A stretch of DNA of 50,420 nucleotides from Streptomyces sp. SolWspMP-5a-2 (GCF_900091845.1 NZ_FMCI01000089.1:1-50420); one strand, 5' to 3'; positions 8,039 to 16,918 are shown, counted from the stretch's first letter. Made by a program: numbers and translations. Notes: generated from the letters alone by a model not told the origin.

Positions 8039-8896
8039 GTGGACGGAGCACGTTCCCTCGTACAGCCAGCGTCTCCTGCTGAGGCTTGGGTCGGTGGGCT
8101 GTGGTCACAGAGCTGCTGGTGGGAGGACCTGTTCGTCCCCGTGTCCGTGGCGCTGGGCAGGGACAGCCTCGGCCTCGGGCCGGAGTGGACGCGCCGCTGG
8201 ACGGTGACCTGGCGGACAGCGGGCGACGAGGTGTCCTGCACCGTGCGGGACCTGGCCCACACGCCACTCGCGGACGGCACTCCGATGCGCTGGTTTTCCT
8301 GGCGCCGGGCCCAACGCCACCGCCCCAGCCTTCAGTTCCTCGTCAGTACCGGCCGTCATCATGGGGCCGAGAGCCTGGAGGAGGCACGACTGCTTCTGGT
8401 CCTCGACTTCGCGGGCGGTCTCGTCGACGTGTTGTCGCAGCCTCTGCGGCTGCGGTTCGACACCGCGACCGACCGCAGGGGACACATCCCGGACTTCCTA
8501 GCGGTGACGCGGACCGGCATCTGGCTGATCGACGTACGGCCACGGGCACTGATCGCGCCAAAGGACCTGGAAGCGTTCGCTGCGACCGCCGAGGTCGCGC
8601 TGGCCTGCGGCTGGCACTACACCGTCGTGGCGGGCTGGAGGGATCATGTTGCCGCTGCGATCGATGTCTTCTCCTCCCAACGCCGGCCGCTGTCCGACCC
8701 GCTGGGACTACGGCCGGTGCTCGTGGCGGCTGCCCGTGAGGGCGGCACGTTCGGCGAACTCGTTGACGCCACCCCCTTTCCGCCTCTGGCCCGTGCCCAG
8801 CTTCTGCACCTGCTTTGGCACCGGCGCCTCGGCACGGACCTGAACCGGCCCTTCGGCAACCGGTCCACGGTGATCGACCCCGCCGGGTGGGCGTGA
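8039..8896 (+). CDS. tnsA: TnsA-like transposase endonuclease subunit
   Basis: 285 residues from GTG 8039. The frame is open back to ATG 7964, but that would place the transposon-end repeats inside the gene, so the start is uncertain. TnsA cuts the 5' strand at transposon ends and partners TnsB, giving cut-and-paste movement. The restriction-enzyme-like core is visible: Glu111 in GAESLEEARLLL, Asp152 in HIPDF, and strand WLIDVRP with Asp165-Val166-Arg167. The last position is usually Lys (QVK) in Tn7 TnsA, so Arg here is a variation. The stop TGA overlaps the tnsB ATG by one base. Confidence 0.85.
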   Translation: MDGARSLVQPASPAEAWVGGLWSQSCWWEDLFVPVSVALGRDSLGLGPEWTRRWTVTWRTAGDEVSCTVRDLAHTPLADGTPMRWFSWRRAQRHRPSLQFLVSTGRHHGAESLEEARLLLVLDFAGGLVDVLSQPLRLRFDTATDRRGHIPDFLAVTRTGIWLIDVRPRALIAPKDLEAFAATAEVALACGWHYTVVAGWRDHVAAAIDVFSSQRRPLSDPLGLRPVLVAAAREGGTFGELVDATPFPPLARAQLLHLLWHRRLGTDLNRPFGNRSTVIDPAGWA

Positions 8897-11148
8897 TGGG
8901 GACGGCGGCCGTCCTGGACCTGTCGCCGGGGGCGGCCCTGGTGCTGGACGGCAGGCACTGGACTGTCGAGCGCCGCGAGCCAGAGCTTGGGCGGGTCCAC
9001 CTGGTCGGTGACGACGGCACCCGGCAGCCGGTGACCTTCCGCTTCCTGGCCAACCATCCCAACTGCCGTCCCTCGTCCCGGACCACAGCCCAGGGCTCCG
9101 GCCGGGGCCGGCAGCCGAAGACCGTGCAGGATCTGGAGCCCAGACGGCGGGAGCTGGCCGCTTGCCGCCTGGCCCACCTGCTGGAGGTGGAGACCGGCTA
9201 CCGCAGCGGTGACCCGCCGCGTCCCGCGCCGGGCGAGCCGAAACCGGAGTACGACCCGGCCACGACCACGCTGACCGCCCGCCGGTTGGCGAAGGTCGCC
9301 GAACTGGCCGCTATGGACCGCCAGCAGGCGAAGCTGCTGGGCCTGGACAGGGTCGGCTACCGCACGCTGATCCGCTGGGACCGCCGACGGCGAGAATCGG
9401 GTCTGGTGGGATGCGCGGACGAGCGGTGGCTGCGCGAGAGCGGCGGCCACCCCAGCATCACGGAGGAGATCCGTGAGGCGATCTTCGCGGTCCGTGCGGA
9501 GACCCTGCACCGGTCGAAGGTGACGATGCGGACCCGCGAACGCATGATCCACCAGTACGTACGCGAGACCTTCCCCGACCGGGACGTCACCGTCCCCAGC
9601 TACCAGACGCTCTGGGTGGTCTGGCGCGAGTGGTTCGGACCGGGAGGCTCCCGCCAGCGCTACGCGCGCTCGGCTGAACTGCCGTCGAAGAACGGGCACG
9701 TGCTGGTCCACCGGCCCGGCCAGGTGGTCGCGCTGGACACCACGGTGCTGCCGGTGATGGTCCGCGAGAGCGTGTTCGGCGATCCGGTGAAATGCCACCT
9801 CACGCTCGCGATGGACGTGCACACGCACTCCCTTTGCGCCTTCCGTCTCACCCTGGTCTCCGACCAGTCGGTGGACGTCGCGATGCTGCTGCGGGACGTG
9901 ATGCTGCCCCTGCCGATGCGGGCAGACTGGAGCGAGGAACTGGAGTGGCCCTATCCCGGCCTGCCCGCCACGGTGGTTGCCGAGTTCGCCGGGCATAAGG
10001 TCGCTGGCCTGCCGTTCTTCGCGCCGGAGACCGTGACCACCGACCACGGGTCTGTCTATCGCAACCACCACCTGGTCGACGCCCAGCGGGTGCTCGGCTG
10101 CAACATCCTTCCCAGCCGCGTTCTGCGGCCCACGGACAAGTCCGCCTGCGAGCGGGCCTTCGGCGCGATCAGGTCGCTGCTGTTCGAGCAGCTGCCCGGC
10201 TACACCGGCATCGACCCCGGCGACCGCGGCGCCGACCCGGAAGGTGACGCGGTGCTGACCATCGACGAGATGGAGCACGTGATCGCCACCTGGATCGTTG
10301 CAGTCTGGCAACGGCGCCGGCTGGGCCAGTACGCGCCCAGCTGGGACCCTGGCGGCGACCACAGCCCCAACTCACTGTTCGCCGCCTCGTTCGCCCAGGC
10401 CGGATTCGCCATGGAGATCCCCTCGGCGGAACTGTTTTACGAACTGCTGCCCGTCCACCACGTCCGCAAGATCGATGCTCGGCGGGGAGTGAAGATCCGC
10501 GGTTTTTGGTATGACGCTCCGGCCCTGGACCCTTACCGGGGCCAGCATTCGACCCGCGGCGGACAGCACAAGGGCCAGTGGGTCATCCGCAGGGATCCCC
10601 GAGACCGCCGCAGCGTGTTCTTCCAGGACCCGCTCACCCACGACTGGCACCCCCTTGCCTGGACCGGGCTGCCGCCTGATGGGCAGGCCCCCGCCTTCGG
10701 TGACGCACGCGTACGCGAACTCCTCAAGAAGGCCCAAGCTTGCGGGCTCAGGCCCCGCACAGACGATGAACTCCTGCCGGTCCTTCTGGAGTTGCTCGGC
10801 TCTCGCGTCCCGGTGAGTCAGTGGCCGACCCGGCTCCCGAAATCGGCGCGGACTGAGCACTCCCGTGAGGTCGTCCAGGCCGCCGCTTCGCGGGCTGACC
10901 GGCCGCAGAGTGAACCTGCCAAGATTGCCGTCGGGGATGGGGTGGTCAGTCCCTTGCGCTGGCAGGACAGGACGCGTCAGGCCGCGGACAGCATTGACAG
11001 CCACCGGCGGCACCGCCGTGAGCAGGCAGTCCAGGAAAGGCCGACGCCGCCGCCTCCGCTGGGTGAGGCCTACCGCCAGAGTGATCTTTTCCTCCTGCCC
11101 GAGGAAGACGAGGAAGAGGATGGGCATGGCGGACCAGGCGTGGGGTGA
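8896..11148 (+). CDS. tnsB: TnsB-like DDE transposase
   Basis: 750 residues from ATG 8896, which overlaps the tnsA stop (TGATG). TnsB binds the repeated sites in the ends and makes the 3' cuts and joins. The RNase H-like catalytic triad reads Asp281 (VVALDTTVLPV), Asp383 (TVTTDHGSVYRN) and Glu419 (DKSACERAFGAIRSLL), with a 36-residue gap from the second Asp to Glu as in retroviral-type integrases. N-terminal helix-turn-helix DNA-binding domains precede it (LAAMDRQQAKLLGLDRVGYRTLIRW), and a Mu-type beta-barrel follows. The C-terminal tail is acidic (LLPEEDEEEDGHGG) and may contact TnsC. All catalytic residues are present, so it appears active. Confidence 0.92.
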   Translation: MGTAAVLDLSPGAALVLDGRHWTVERREPELGRVHLVGDDGTRQPVTFRFLANHPNCRPSSRTTAQGSGRGRQPKTVQDLEPRRRELAACRLAHLLEVETGYRSGDPPRPAPGEPKPEYDPATTTLTARRLAKVAELAAMDRQQAKLLGLDRVGYRTLIRWDRRRRESGLVGCADERWLRESGGHPSITEEIREAIFAVRAETLHRSKVTMRTRERMIHQYVRETFPDRDVTVPSYQTLWVVWREWFGPGGSRQRYARSAELPSKNGHVLVHRPGQVVALDTTVLPVMVRESVFGDPVKCHLTLAMDVHTHSLCAFRLTLVSDQSVDVAMLLRDVMLPLPMRADWSEELEWPYPGLPATVVAEFAGHKVAGLPFFAPETVTTDHGSVYRNHHLVDAQRVLGCNILPSRVLRPTDKSACERAFGAIRSLLFEQLPGYTGIDPGDRGADPEGDAVLTIDEMEHVIATWIVAVWQRRRLGQYAPSWDPGGDHSPNSLFAASFAQAGFAMEIPSAELFYELLPVHHVRKIDARRGVKIRGFWYDAPALDPYRGQHSTRGGQHKGQWVIRRDPRDRRSVFFQDPLTHDWHPLAWTGLPPDGQAPAFGDARVRELLKKAQACGLRPRTDDELLPVLLELLGSRVPVSQWPTRLPKSARTEHSREVVQAAASRADRPQSEPAKIAVGDGVVSPLRWQDRTRQAADSIDSHRRHRREQAVQERPTPPPPLGEAYRQSDLFLLPEEDEEEDGHGGPGVG

Positions 11149-12385
11149 AAATGGCATCGTCCCCTTTCTGCGGGCTGGGCCGCCGCCTGACCGCACCAGG
11201 GTCGAGGGCTGGCGGCAGTGGCAGGAACGTCGGAGCACTTTCATTCCGGCACCGCGGCTCACTGCGGAGGAGTTCGCGGCGATGAGCCCGAGACGCCGTG
11301 CTCTGCATGACCTGCACCGGACCGCGACGCACGTGAACATGGGGCTGCTGGAGACCCCCATGAGCGCGAAGGTCACCAAGCTGATGCGGGGGCGGATGCG
11401 GAACAACGCGCTCAACTTCGAGCCGGGCACTCGCGACGGGCTGATGGTCAGCGGCGGCGGTTACCTGGGCAAGACGGAAACGGCCTGCGATGCCGCGGCC
11501 ACGTTCGAGATGCTGTGGCGGGATCTTCACCGGCAGCTGCTACCCGGTCCGGTCCCGGGCACCCGGGACCTGTTCGTCCCCGTCGCCTACTGCCGCACTC
11601 CAGTGCGGGCGACACCGAAGGGGTTGTGCGCGGCCGTTCTGGACTTCTACGGGGCGCCGCTGCCGAAGACGCTGAACGGCATGATCCGGGCAGTGCGGGA
11701 CTCATTGCGGGACCATCGCACAACGGCCTTGCTGCTGGATGACATCACCAGGCTCAGGCTCCACCGTGAGGACGACCAGGACACTCTCGATCTCGTCCGA
11801 GAGCTGATGGACCTCAACGTCACCCTGGTGCTGATCGGTGTCGACATCCCCCGTTCGGGGCTCCTGAGGAGCGGTTATCCCGATCCTCGTACGGGGCAGT
11901 GGGTCTTCCCGCCGGCTAAGCCGGGGAAGAGTTACAACCCGTCAGCTGCCACGCAGACTGAGCGGCGTTTCGACCTGGTCGATCTTGATCCGTTCGACTA
12001 CGACACCGCTGCGGGCATGACCGCGTTCATCCAGCACCTGGCTGGCATCGAAGACAGGTTGAGGCTGTTTCGGGCCCGGCCCGGGATGCTCACCGAAGGC
12101 GGGATGCCGGAGTACCTGTTCCGCCGCACCCGCGGCATCGTCGGACTCCTCAAACGGCTGATCGAAGACGGATGCACCGAGGCGATCGAGTCCGGGGCCG
12201 AGGAGCTGACCCCGGAACTGCTGTCAGCGATCCCGATCAACCTGGGCAATCTCACCGACCGTGACCCAACAGCTGGGGAGATTCCCGAAGTTCCCACAGA
12301 TGTTCCCGTCCCTGCCCGGAAGCCCCGCAGGAAGGGACGTAACACCGTTTACGACGACCGCGGTGGAAGCGCGGCCGGTGGCTGA
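11126..12385 (+). CDS. tnsC: TnsC-like AAA+ ATPase, transposition regulator
   Basis: 419 residues from ATG 11126, seven bases after GGAAGAGG. ATG 11120 in the same frame is too close to that site. TnsC polymerises on DNA and links the target selector to TnsA/TnsB. Walker A is GGGYLGKTE with Lys116. Walker B is TALLLDDITRL with Asp205-Asp206. RSGLLRSGYPDP and a DLVDLDPFDY segment follow, as in other actinobacterial TnsC-like ATPases. It overlaps the tnsB end by 23 bases and the tniQ start by 8, consistent with one tightly coupled transposition operon. Confidence 0.88.
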   Translation: MADQAWGENGIVPFLRAGPPPDRTRVEGWRQWQERRSTFIPAPRLTAEEFAAMSPRRRALHDLHRTATHVNMGLLETPMSAKVTKLMRGRMRNNALNFEPGTRDGLMVSGGGYLGKTETACDAAATFEMLWRDLHRQLLPGPVPGTRDLFVPVAYCRTPVRATPKGLCAAVLDFYGAPLPKTLNGMIRAVRDSLRDHRTTALLLDDITRLRLHREDDQDTLDLVRELMDLNVTLVLIGVDIPRSGLLRSGYPDPRTGQWVFPPAKPGKSYNPSAATQTERRFDLVDLDPFDYDTAAGMTAFIQHLAGIEDRLRLFRARPGMLTEGGMPEYLFRRTRGIVGLLKRLIEDGCTEAIESGAEELTPELLSAIPINLGNLTDRDPTAGEIPEVPTDVPVPARKPRRKGRNTVYDDRGGSAAGG

Positions 12386-13676
12386 GCTGCCCAGCCTGTC
12401 CTCTTTGCGGTCGCTGCCTAGGAGCCTGGACCCGCTGGAGGACGAGTCACTGCCCGGCTATGTGCTGCGGCTTTCGCACCGGCTGGGCGTCGGACCGGGA
12501 CCGCTGATCCTCCGCATGGGGATCCCCAGCAGCCGGAAGGACAGGACGACCCTCGTCCGCATCCCGATCTCCTGCGCGATCAGTCTCGGCGAAGCCGACC
12601 TTGACGCTTTCTGCCACGCCACCCGTCTCTCCCGCCAGGAGACAGCTGGCCTGCTGCTGGCCTCGCTCGGAACCCGCTACGGCCCCTTGAGCTCCGATTT
12701 TCGCGGCCGGAGCAGTTCCGGCACCAGTCGCCTGCAATACAACAACCCCTGGCTCCTGACCACGCGGACCCAGTACTGCCCCGACTGTCTCGTCGGAGAC
12801 GGTTCGGAGATCCAGCAGCGTCACGGCGGCGCGTGGCGCAGGCTCTGGAGGCTTCCGCCGGTCTTTTCCTGCCCGCACCACGAACGCTTCCTCCGCCGCT
12901 ACTGCCACCTTTGCGGCGAACTGGCCCAGAATCGCCACAGCAACGACCTGATTGCCCGGCCGCGAGACAGCGACCTGCATCCTGTGCGATGCAGAGCGAC
13001 CCCGAAGCCGGGGAATCCCCGGGCAGTGAGACCAGCCTGCGGAGCCGACCTCACCCAAGCTCCCAGGAGTGAGGAGCCGATGCCCCGGGACCACCAATCA
13101 CGTGACGTCCTCTTCACATTGCAGAAGAAGTACCTGTCGTTCCTGTCCGCGCACGGCCCCGAGCAGGTCAGCAGCATCGGCTGGCTGACCCCCACGGCAC
13201 AGTACTTTCAAGACCTCCGCGGCGTCGTCGCCCTGATCTTCATGACTTGGCCCGAAGCGCGGCCCCACGCGGCCACCCCTGAACTGGCGCGAATCATCGA
13301 TACCGAGGCCGAACGGCGCCACGAGCTGTTCCATCGTCGCGGTGCCCAGCCACGGAAGAACCTGCGGTCAACCGCATACACCGACCCGCCGGACGATCCC
13401 ATCGCCACCGGCGCCGTCCTTGAAATCGCAGACCGCTTCCTCTGCACACCAGACGAAGAAGCCGCAGCACACTTCCTCGTCCCCCTCGCGGACGAAGCCA
13501 AGCGCATCCACCAGCCGCTCAGTTACACCCTTCGCAGCCCTCGCGGCGCCTCGATTCCTCTCCGAGTCGTCCTCGCCTACAGCCCCCGGGGAAAGTCGAG
13601 AACGCGGAGCGACGTTATCCAAGGCGTCTCTGCGGGAACCGCCACCCGAGCTACCGGACGCGACTCTTCTGGGTAG
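12378..13676 (+). CDS. tniQ: TniQ-family target-selection protein
   Basis: 432 residues from GTG 12378, which overlaps the tnsC stop (GTGGCTGA) and lies eight bases after GGTGGAAG. An earlier ATG at 12261 would give a long overlap. The family N-terminus is clear: LDPLEDESLPGYVLRLSHRLG. The TniQ zinc finger follows: CPDC, then FSCPHH, then CHLCGE at ~135-180. The C-terminal half is divergent. TniQ/TnsD proteins recognise an insertion site or bridge to TnsC. Only one TniQ gene is present, so it probably chooses the site alone. Confidence 0.87.
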   Translation: MAELPSLSSLRSLPRSLDPLEDESLPGYVLRLSHRLGVGPGPLILRMGIPSSRKDRTTLVRIPISCAISLGEADLDAFCHATRLSRQETAGLLLASLGTRYGPLSSDFRGRSSSGTSRLQYNNPWLLTTRTQYCPDCLVGDGSEIQQRHGGAWRRLWRLPPVFSCPHHERFLRRYCHLCGELAQNRHSNDLIARPRDSDLHPVRCRATPKPGNPRAVRPACGADLTQAPRSEEPMPRDHQSRDVLFTLQKKYLSFLSAHGPEQVSSIGWLTPTAQYFQDLRGVVALIFMTWPEARPHAATPELARIIDTEAERRHELFHRRGAQPRKNLRSTAYTDPPDDPIATGAVLEIADRFLCTPDEEAAAHFLVPLADEAKRIHQPLSYTLRSPRGASIPLRVVLAYSPRGKSRTRSDVIQGVSAGTATRATGRDSSG

Positions 13677-14021
13677 CCACCGCTGCGGGGCTGAGCTGGG
13701 CTCTAGCTCATTAAGTTCGCCGTGCTTTGACACCGTAAGGGGGTTCTCTGTGGCCACCAGTGCCTATTTGTGTGTGACGGAAAAGCATCAACGCTTAACG
13801 GATTCTGCGATCTGCAGGGCACAGGCTGTGCTGGCGTGAGCGCGCTCACCGGCCCCGGGCCGGCACATGGGCTCCCTCCGCATGCGAGGAGTCCAGAGTA
13901 TTTACACCCTGTCCTTCGGAGCCCAGTATGTCGAGGCTAGATAAGCCTGATCATCCGAGCCGCAGAAGGTACTTTCGCCTTCTGCTCAGAATCTGGCCGC
14001 CATCGCGAGTGAAATGCTGGG
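13677..14021. other. Gap between tniQ and the RT/NUDIX pair
   Basis: A 345-base convergent intergenic region with no convincing open frame. GC falls from left to right, approaching the AT-richer RT module. It contains a GGCCCCGGGCC palindrome around 13853 and the hairpin at 13962-13985. A structured RNA could lie here, but nothing matches an RNA family I can name. Confidence 0.5.
13962..13985 (-). terminator. Hairpin after the RT/NUDIX operon
   Basis: A perfect 8-bp stem, GCAGAAGG paired with CCTTCTGC, around an 8-base loop, 36 bases after the NUDIX stop. There is no T-run, so it may be a terminator, an RNA-stabilising hairpin or part of a small RNA. Confidence 0.4.
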
Positions 14022-14807
14022 TTAGAGCAGTTTTTGAGAGTGCGCAGCGACCGGAAGTGTTGTGCCGTCAGGGAGGACACCACGTCGGCGAATAGAGTCC
14101 GCGGAAACCCAAGCTGTGTCGGCGTGCGGTGTCTCCATTAGACGACGCAAGTAGATTTCTTGATCTGCAGTAGGAAGCAGTTCGTAGATATCTGCGATCA
14201 ATATTTCCCATGATTGTGCATGTTCGCTAAATCTAATCTTCGCTACGTCACGCCTCACATAGTCCTGAAAAGTAAATGGGAAAACCTCGGCTGGCAAGAT
14301 CCCTGGACCGATTAGTTCCTCGTGGAACTCTCTCCAAGGCGAGTCTTCGCGACCCGCTCGGGAATCAAACCACGAATAAAATCTGGGAATCTTTGAGCCT
14401 TTAAATCGCACCCGCAAGTCGTCGCTGCTGGCGGTGTCTATAGGGATCAAAGAGTCATCCTGTGCGCCAATGGACACCAAAAAATGCTTGCCGGATTCTG
14501 AAACCTTATAGACACCTCCGACTGGTTGTAGCTGAGAGAAACGTCGGCCTTTGATCAGCAGATATTTACCATCGATCTTGATTCTGAATAGGTAGGCTGC
14601 CGAGATTCTCACATCTTGATTTCCGTACCGTACCGAGTACCAGAGATGGCGCAAATTCAGACGGTTTGCCACTACGCTGTCCAGAAGCGGAATTACCAAG
14701 CTGATTACCGCTCCGCTAGCGATGCTTCCTACCGCTTTCCCGTTGTATGAAAAAGTCGCGGCAAGGGAAGCCATGAAGAGCACGGCGTAAACGAGAAGTC
14801 TGCTCAT
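14022..14807 (-). CDS. Two-TM NUDIX protein (Cap16-like), partner of RT
   Basis: 261 residues. Two membrane segments span ~4-22 and ~26-45 (LLVYAVLFMASLAAT, then AVISLVIPLLDSVVA). A soluble domain follows, containing a NUDIX-type motif REFHEEL at Arg159-Glu160...Glu163-Glu164, preceded by GREDSPW. NUDIX enzymes cleave nucleoside diphosphate-linked molecules using this Glu cluster. The architecture (two TM helices plus NUDIX) is that of Sa_NUDIX, known as CBASS effector Cap16. Here it lies 18 bases after the RT stop on the same strand and is surely cotranscribed with it. I infer a membrane effector triggered by the RT product. Codon and base use are AT-rich compared with neighbours. Confidence 0.72.
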   Translation of the reverse strand: MSRLLVYAVLFMASLAATFSYNGKAVGSIASGAVISLVIPLLDSVVANRLNLRHLWYSVRYGNQDVRISAAYLFRIKIDGKYLLIKGRRFSQLQPVGGVYKVSESGKHFLVSIGAQDDSLIPIDTASSDDLRVRFKGSKIPRFYSWFDSRAGREDSPWREFHEELIGPGILPAEVFPFTFQDYVRRDVAKIRFSEHAQSWEILIADIYELLPTADQEIYLRRLMETPHADTAWVSADSIRRRGVLPDGTTLPVAAHSQKLL

Positions 14808-14825
14808 TGGCGTCAGAAGTCCAAT

Positions 14826-16322
14826 CTAGAACTTAGGGAGTGGAATCGTTGACGGGTGCTGCAGGCGCGATAGGTATCGAGCAGTCCATTTCAGCATGGT
14901 TGGATGACTGCTCAGCCTTTTCAGGAGCCCTCTAGGCATGTAGTCGGCCTCATACATGGCCACAAGAAGGGCTCTTCTTACGTCAATATCGTACTCGCCC
15001 TCGTACTCCATTTTCAGAAGCTGTCCGTCGTTGGAGGCGCCCAGAAGGCCTATATATCGTGCGGCGAACTCGCGCGGGTAGCTAGTTCGGTTTCTATCTC
15101 TAACTATTCTCCACGCCCACGAAAGCAACACTGGAGAGCGGATTCCGCAACGCATCGAGGTCTCAAATATGTTGCGCTCTAGCAATGGGTAGTCAACGGT
15201 CGGAACGCTCTCCAGTAGGCTCTCTAGGAGTTGCTTAAGCTCATCTTCTTTGCCTTTCACGCTTTCCATGTAGCGGAGGATGCGCGGCGAAATGTGATGC
15301 CATTCCTTCAGGTTGCCCACGGCCCAGGTGAAAGCGAAATCATCACTTCTTTTTCCTAGGTAGGGGAGTGATAGCTTGACGTTACGCTCATTTGCCGGGC
15401 TTTCGGCAATAGCATCTCTGAAAAATAGACGCAACTGCTTTATCGCATCTGGCTTGCGTAGGGTAAGGTCGTACAGAATTCCGTCGCTGCGGCTGTCGTC
15501 GAGATTTGATTCAGCCTCGCTCCGCGCATAGATTCGCGTCTTAGTGGCTGACATGTTCAGTCTGCGCGCTCTTAGCGCTCGATTTACGTGCTGCAGTATC
15601 GAGCGTAGGCGCTCCTCATTGACATCAAAGAGGTAGATATCGTCAGAGTACCGAAGGAAATCTATGTTGAACTGCTGAATAAAGCTGTCAATCGGGAGTA
15701 GATAGGCATTCGCAAGTATCCCCGATGCGGCGGATCCCTGGGGGAGTCCCCAAGTGTGACATTGGCTCTCAAATCCTTCCAAGAAGCTGTGTATTTTCGT
15801 TGCAACGGAGCTGGGGACCCCGGCTGATGTCAGATCCATGAGCAGCGCCCCGATATCTATGTGTTCATAGAAAGACGCTATGTCGGTCTGTGCCATTACG
15901 AGCTCTTTGTTGTGAGAAAGAACTCGCCGAGCCTCAGTTCGCATAGCTTTCCAGTCCCAGGAGGAATGGACCGCTAGTTTTTTGGAACGATGGTTATAGA
16001 CTGCTTTTGAGAGCAGGGGATCGATAAACTCGGAAGCTTCAAATGCCAGGGCCTCGTAAATGAGTCGATCCTGGACTGAAAGTCGGGCCAATGGTCGAGT
16101 TGCCAAGTAATTCTTCGGATGCTCAACTAGGCTTATGGAAGCTGGCGTGTAGTCGTGTTGATCGAGGAAATTGAGAATTTCGGAACGATATTCGCTCCAA
16201 AAGGGCTGCAGGTCTCGAAAGTTAATTACGTCGGGAAGATCAAGGCGCCCTTGGCCACTCCATAGCCTGCCAGCGGCTCGGTTCACGAAGCGACTGCGGG
16301 TCTCGTTTCCTCTCACAGTCAT
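14826..16322 (-). CDS. Reverse transcriptase of UG/Abi-like type
   Basis: 498 residues. RT motifs in order: LSVQDRLIYEALAFE in the fingers; motif A TDIASFYEHID with Asp147; motif B WGLPQGSAASGILANAYL; motif C FLRYSDDIYLF with Asp227-Asp228; motif D NMSATKTRIYAR. The active site is complete, with Ser in place of the usual Ala of YADD. The last ~200 residues are helical and repeat-like, with no maturase or endonuclease domain. That fits defence RTs (UG/Abi) better than group II introns. I see no retron msr-msd nearby. The NUDIX gene follows after 18 bases. The class is unassigned. The region is strikingly AT-rich for Streptomyces, implying recent transfer. Confidence 0.85.
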   Translation of the reverse strand: MTVRGNETRSRFVNRAAGRLWSGQGRLDLPDVINFRDLQPFWSEYRSEILNFLDQHDYTPASISLVEHPKNYLATRPLARLSVQDRLIYEALAFEASEFIDPLLSKAVYNHRSKKLAVHSSWDWKAMRTEARRVLSHNKELVMAQTDIASFYEHIDIGALLMDLTSAGVPSSVATKIHSFLEGFESQCHTWGLPQGSAASGILANAYLLPIDSFIQQFNIDFLRYSDDIYLFDVNEERLRSILQHVNRALRARRLNMSATKTRIYARSEAESNLDDSRSDGILYDLTLRKPDAIKQLRLFFRDAIAESPANERNVKLSLPYLGKRSDDFAFTWAVGNLKEWHHISPRILRYMESVKGKEDELKQLLESLLESVPTVDYPLLERNIFETSMRCGIRSPVLLSWAWRIVRDRNRTSYPREFAARYIGLLGASNDGQLLKMEYEGEYDIDVRRALLVAMYEADYMPRGLLKRLSSHPTMLKWTARYLSRLQHPSTIPLPKF

Positions 16323-16390
16323 CAGCCTACGTGCGCTCGCGGGATGAGCGCAGTTGCTTGCTTCGGCCGACCTCGCTGGCGCTTCGGCAG

Positions 16391-16699
16391 TTAGGCCAGG
16401 GCGAGTTGGGCGGTAGCGATGTGGTCGGCTGTCGTGTTGAAGCCCGGGTTTCGGGCATGAGGAGGGCGGCGAGGGGTACAGCTCGGTCCATGGTTGAGGA
16501 AGGCCATCAGCGAGTGATGCGCGTAGGTGTTATCCCAGGTCGCGGCCGCTTCCTCCTTGTCGGAGTGAGCTGTCATGGAGACGCCGTTGAGATCGACTAC
16601 GACGTGGCCTTCGGCGTCAGGGGCGTTTTTGCCGGCCAACGACCAGGCGCGAGGACAGACTTCGGCCCGAGGCGATCGGATGGCCTGCAGGGCCTCGCA
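16391..16699 (-). pseudogene. IS1380-family transposase remnant
   Basis: Read leftward from 16699, the frame gives CEALQAIRSPRAEV, then RAWSLAGKNAPDAEGHVVVD, then TAHSDKEEAAATWDNTYAHH and SLMAFLNHG. This is the segment of IS1380-family transposases around the first catalytic Asp (VVDL). The stretch after NHG is garbled before NTTADHIATAQLALA returns, and the frame ends at TAA 16391. Both ends of the gene are missing, so it is a dead fragment. It fills most of the space between the RT start and the CBASS end (16323-16918). The rest of that gap (16700-16918) shows no gene. Confidence 0.7.
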
Positions 16700-16918
16700 C
16701 GATTCGAGACTCCCACGTCGGCGCCAAGCCCATCAGCGACATCAACGAGGCCACGCAGGACGGCAAGGGGTGTCCCCGGCCCCAGCCGCAGCGCAGAACC
16801 GCCGCAGTCGGAAAGAGCGGCGCTGCGGGCGTCTGGCCAGGGTGATCTTCCAGAGTTCGCTAGTCGGTGGGCAAGTGGATAGCCGGAACTGGCCGAGTTG
16901 CCCATCCCGATTCTTAGC

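Noticed and set aside
13677..13860. Transposon right end immediately after tniQ
   Set aside because: TGTGACGG at ~13774 resembles an end motif, but no inverted repeat matching 7855-7879 is present. The 21055-21079 match is far better.
14826..16322. Group II intron or classical retron
   Set aside because: No maturase or HNH domain follows the RT, and I could not find intron domain V or an msr-msd with paired inverted repeats on either side.
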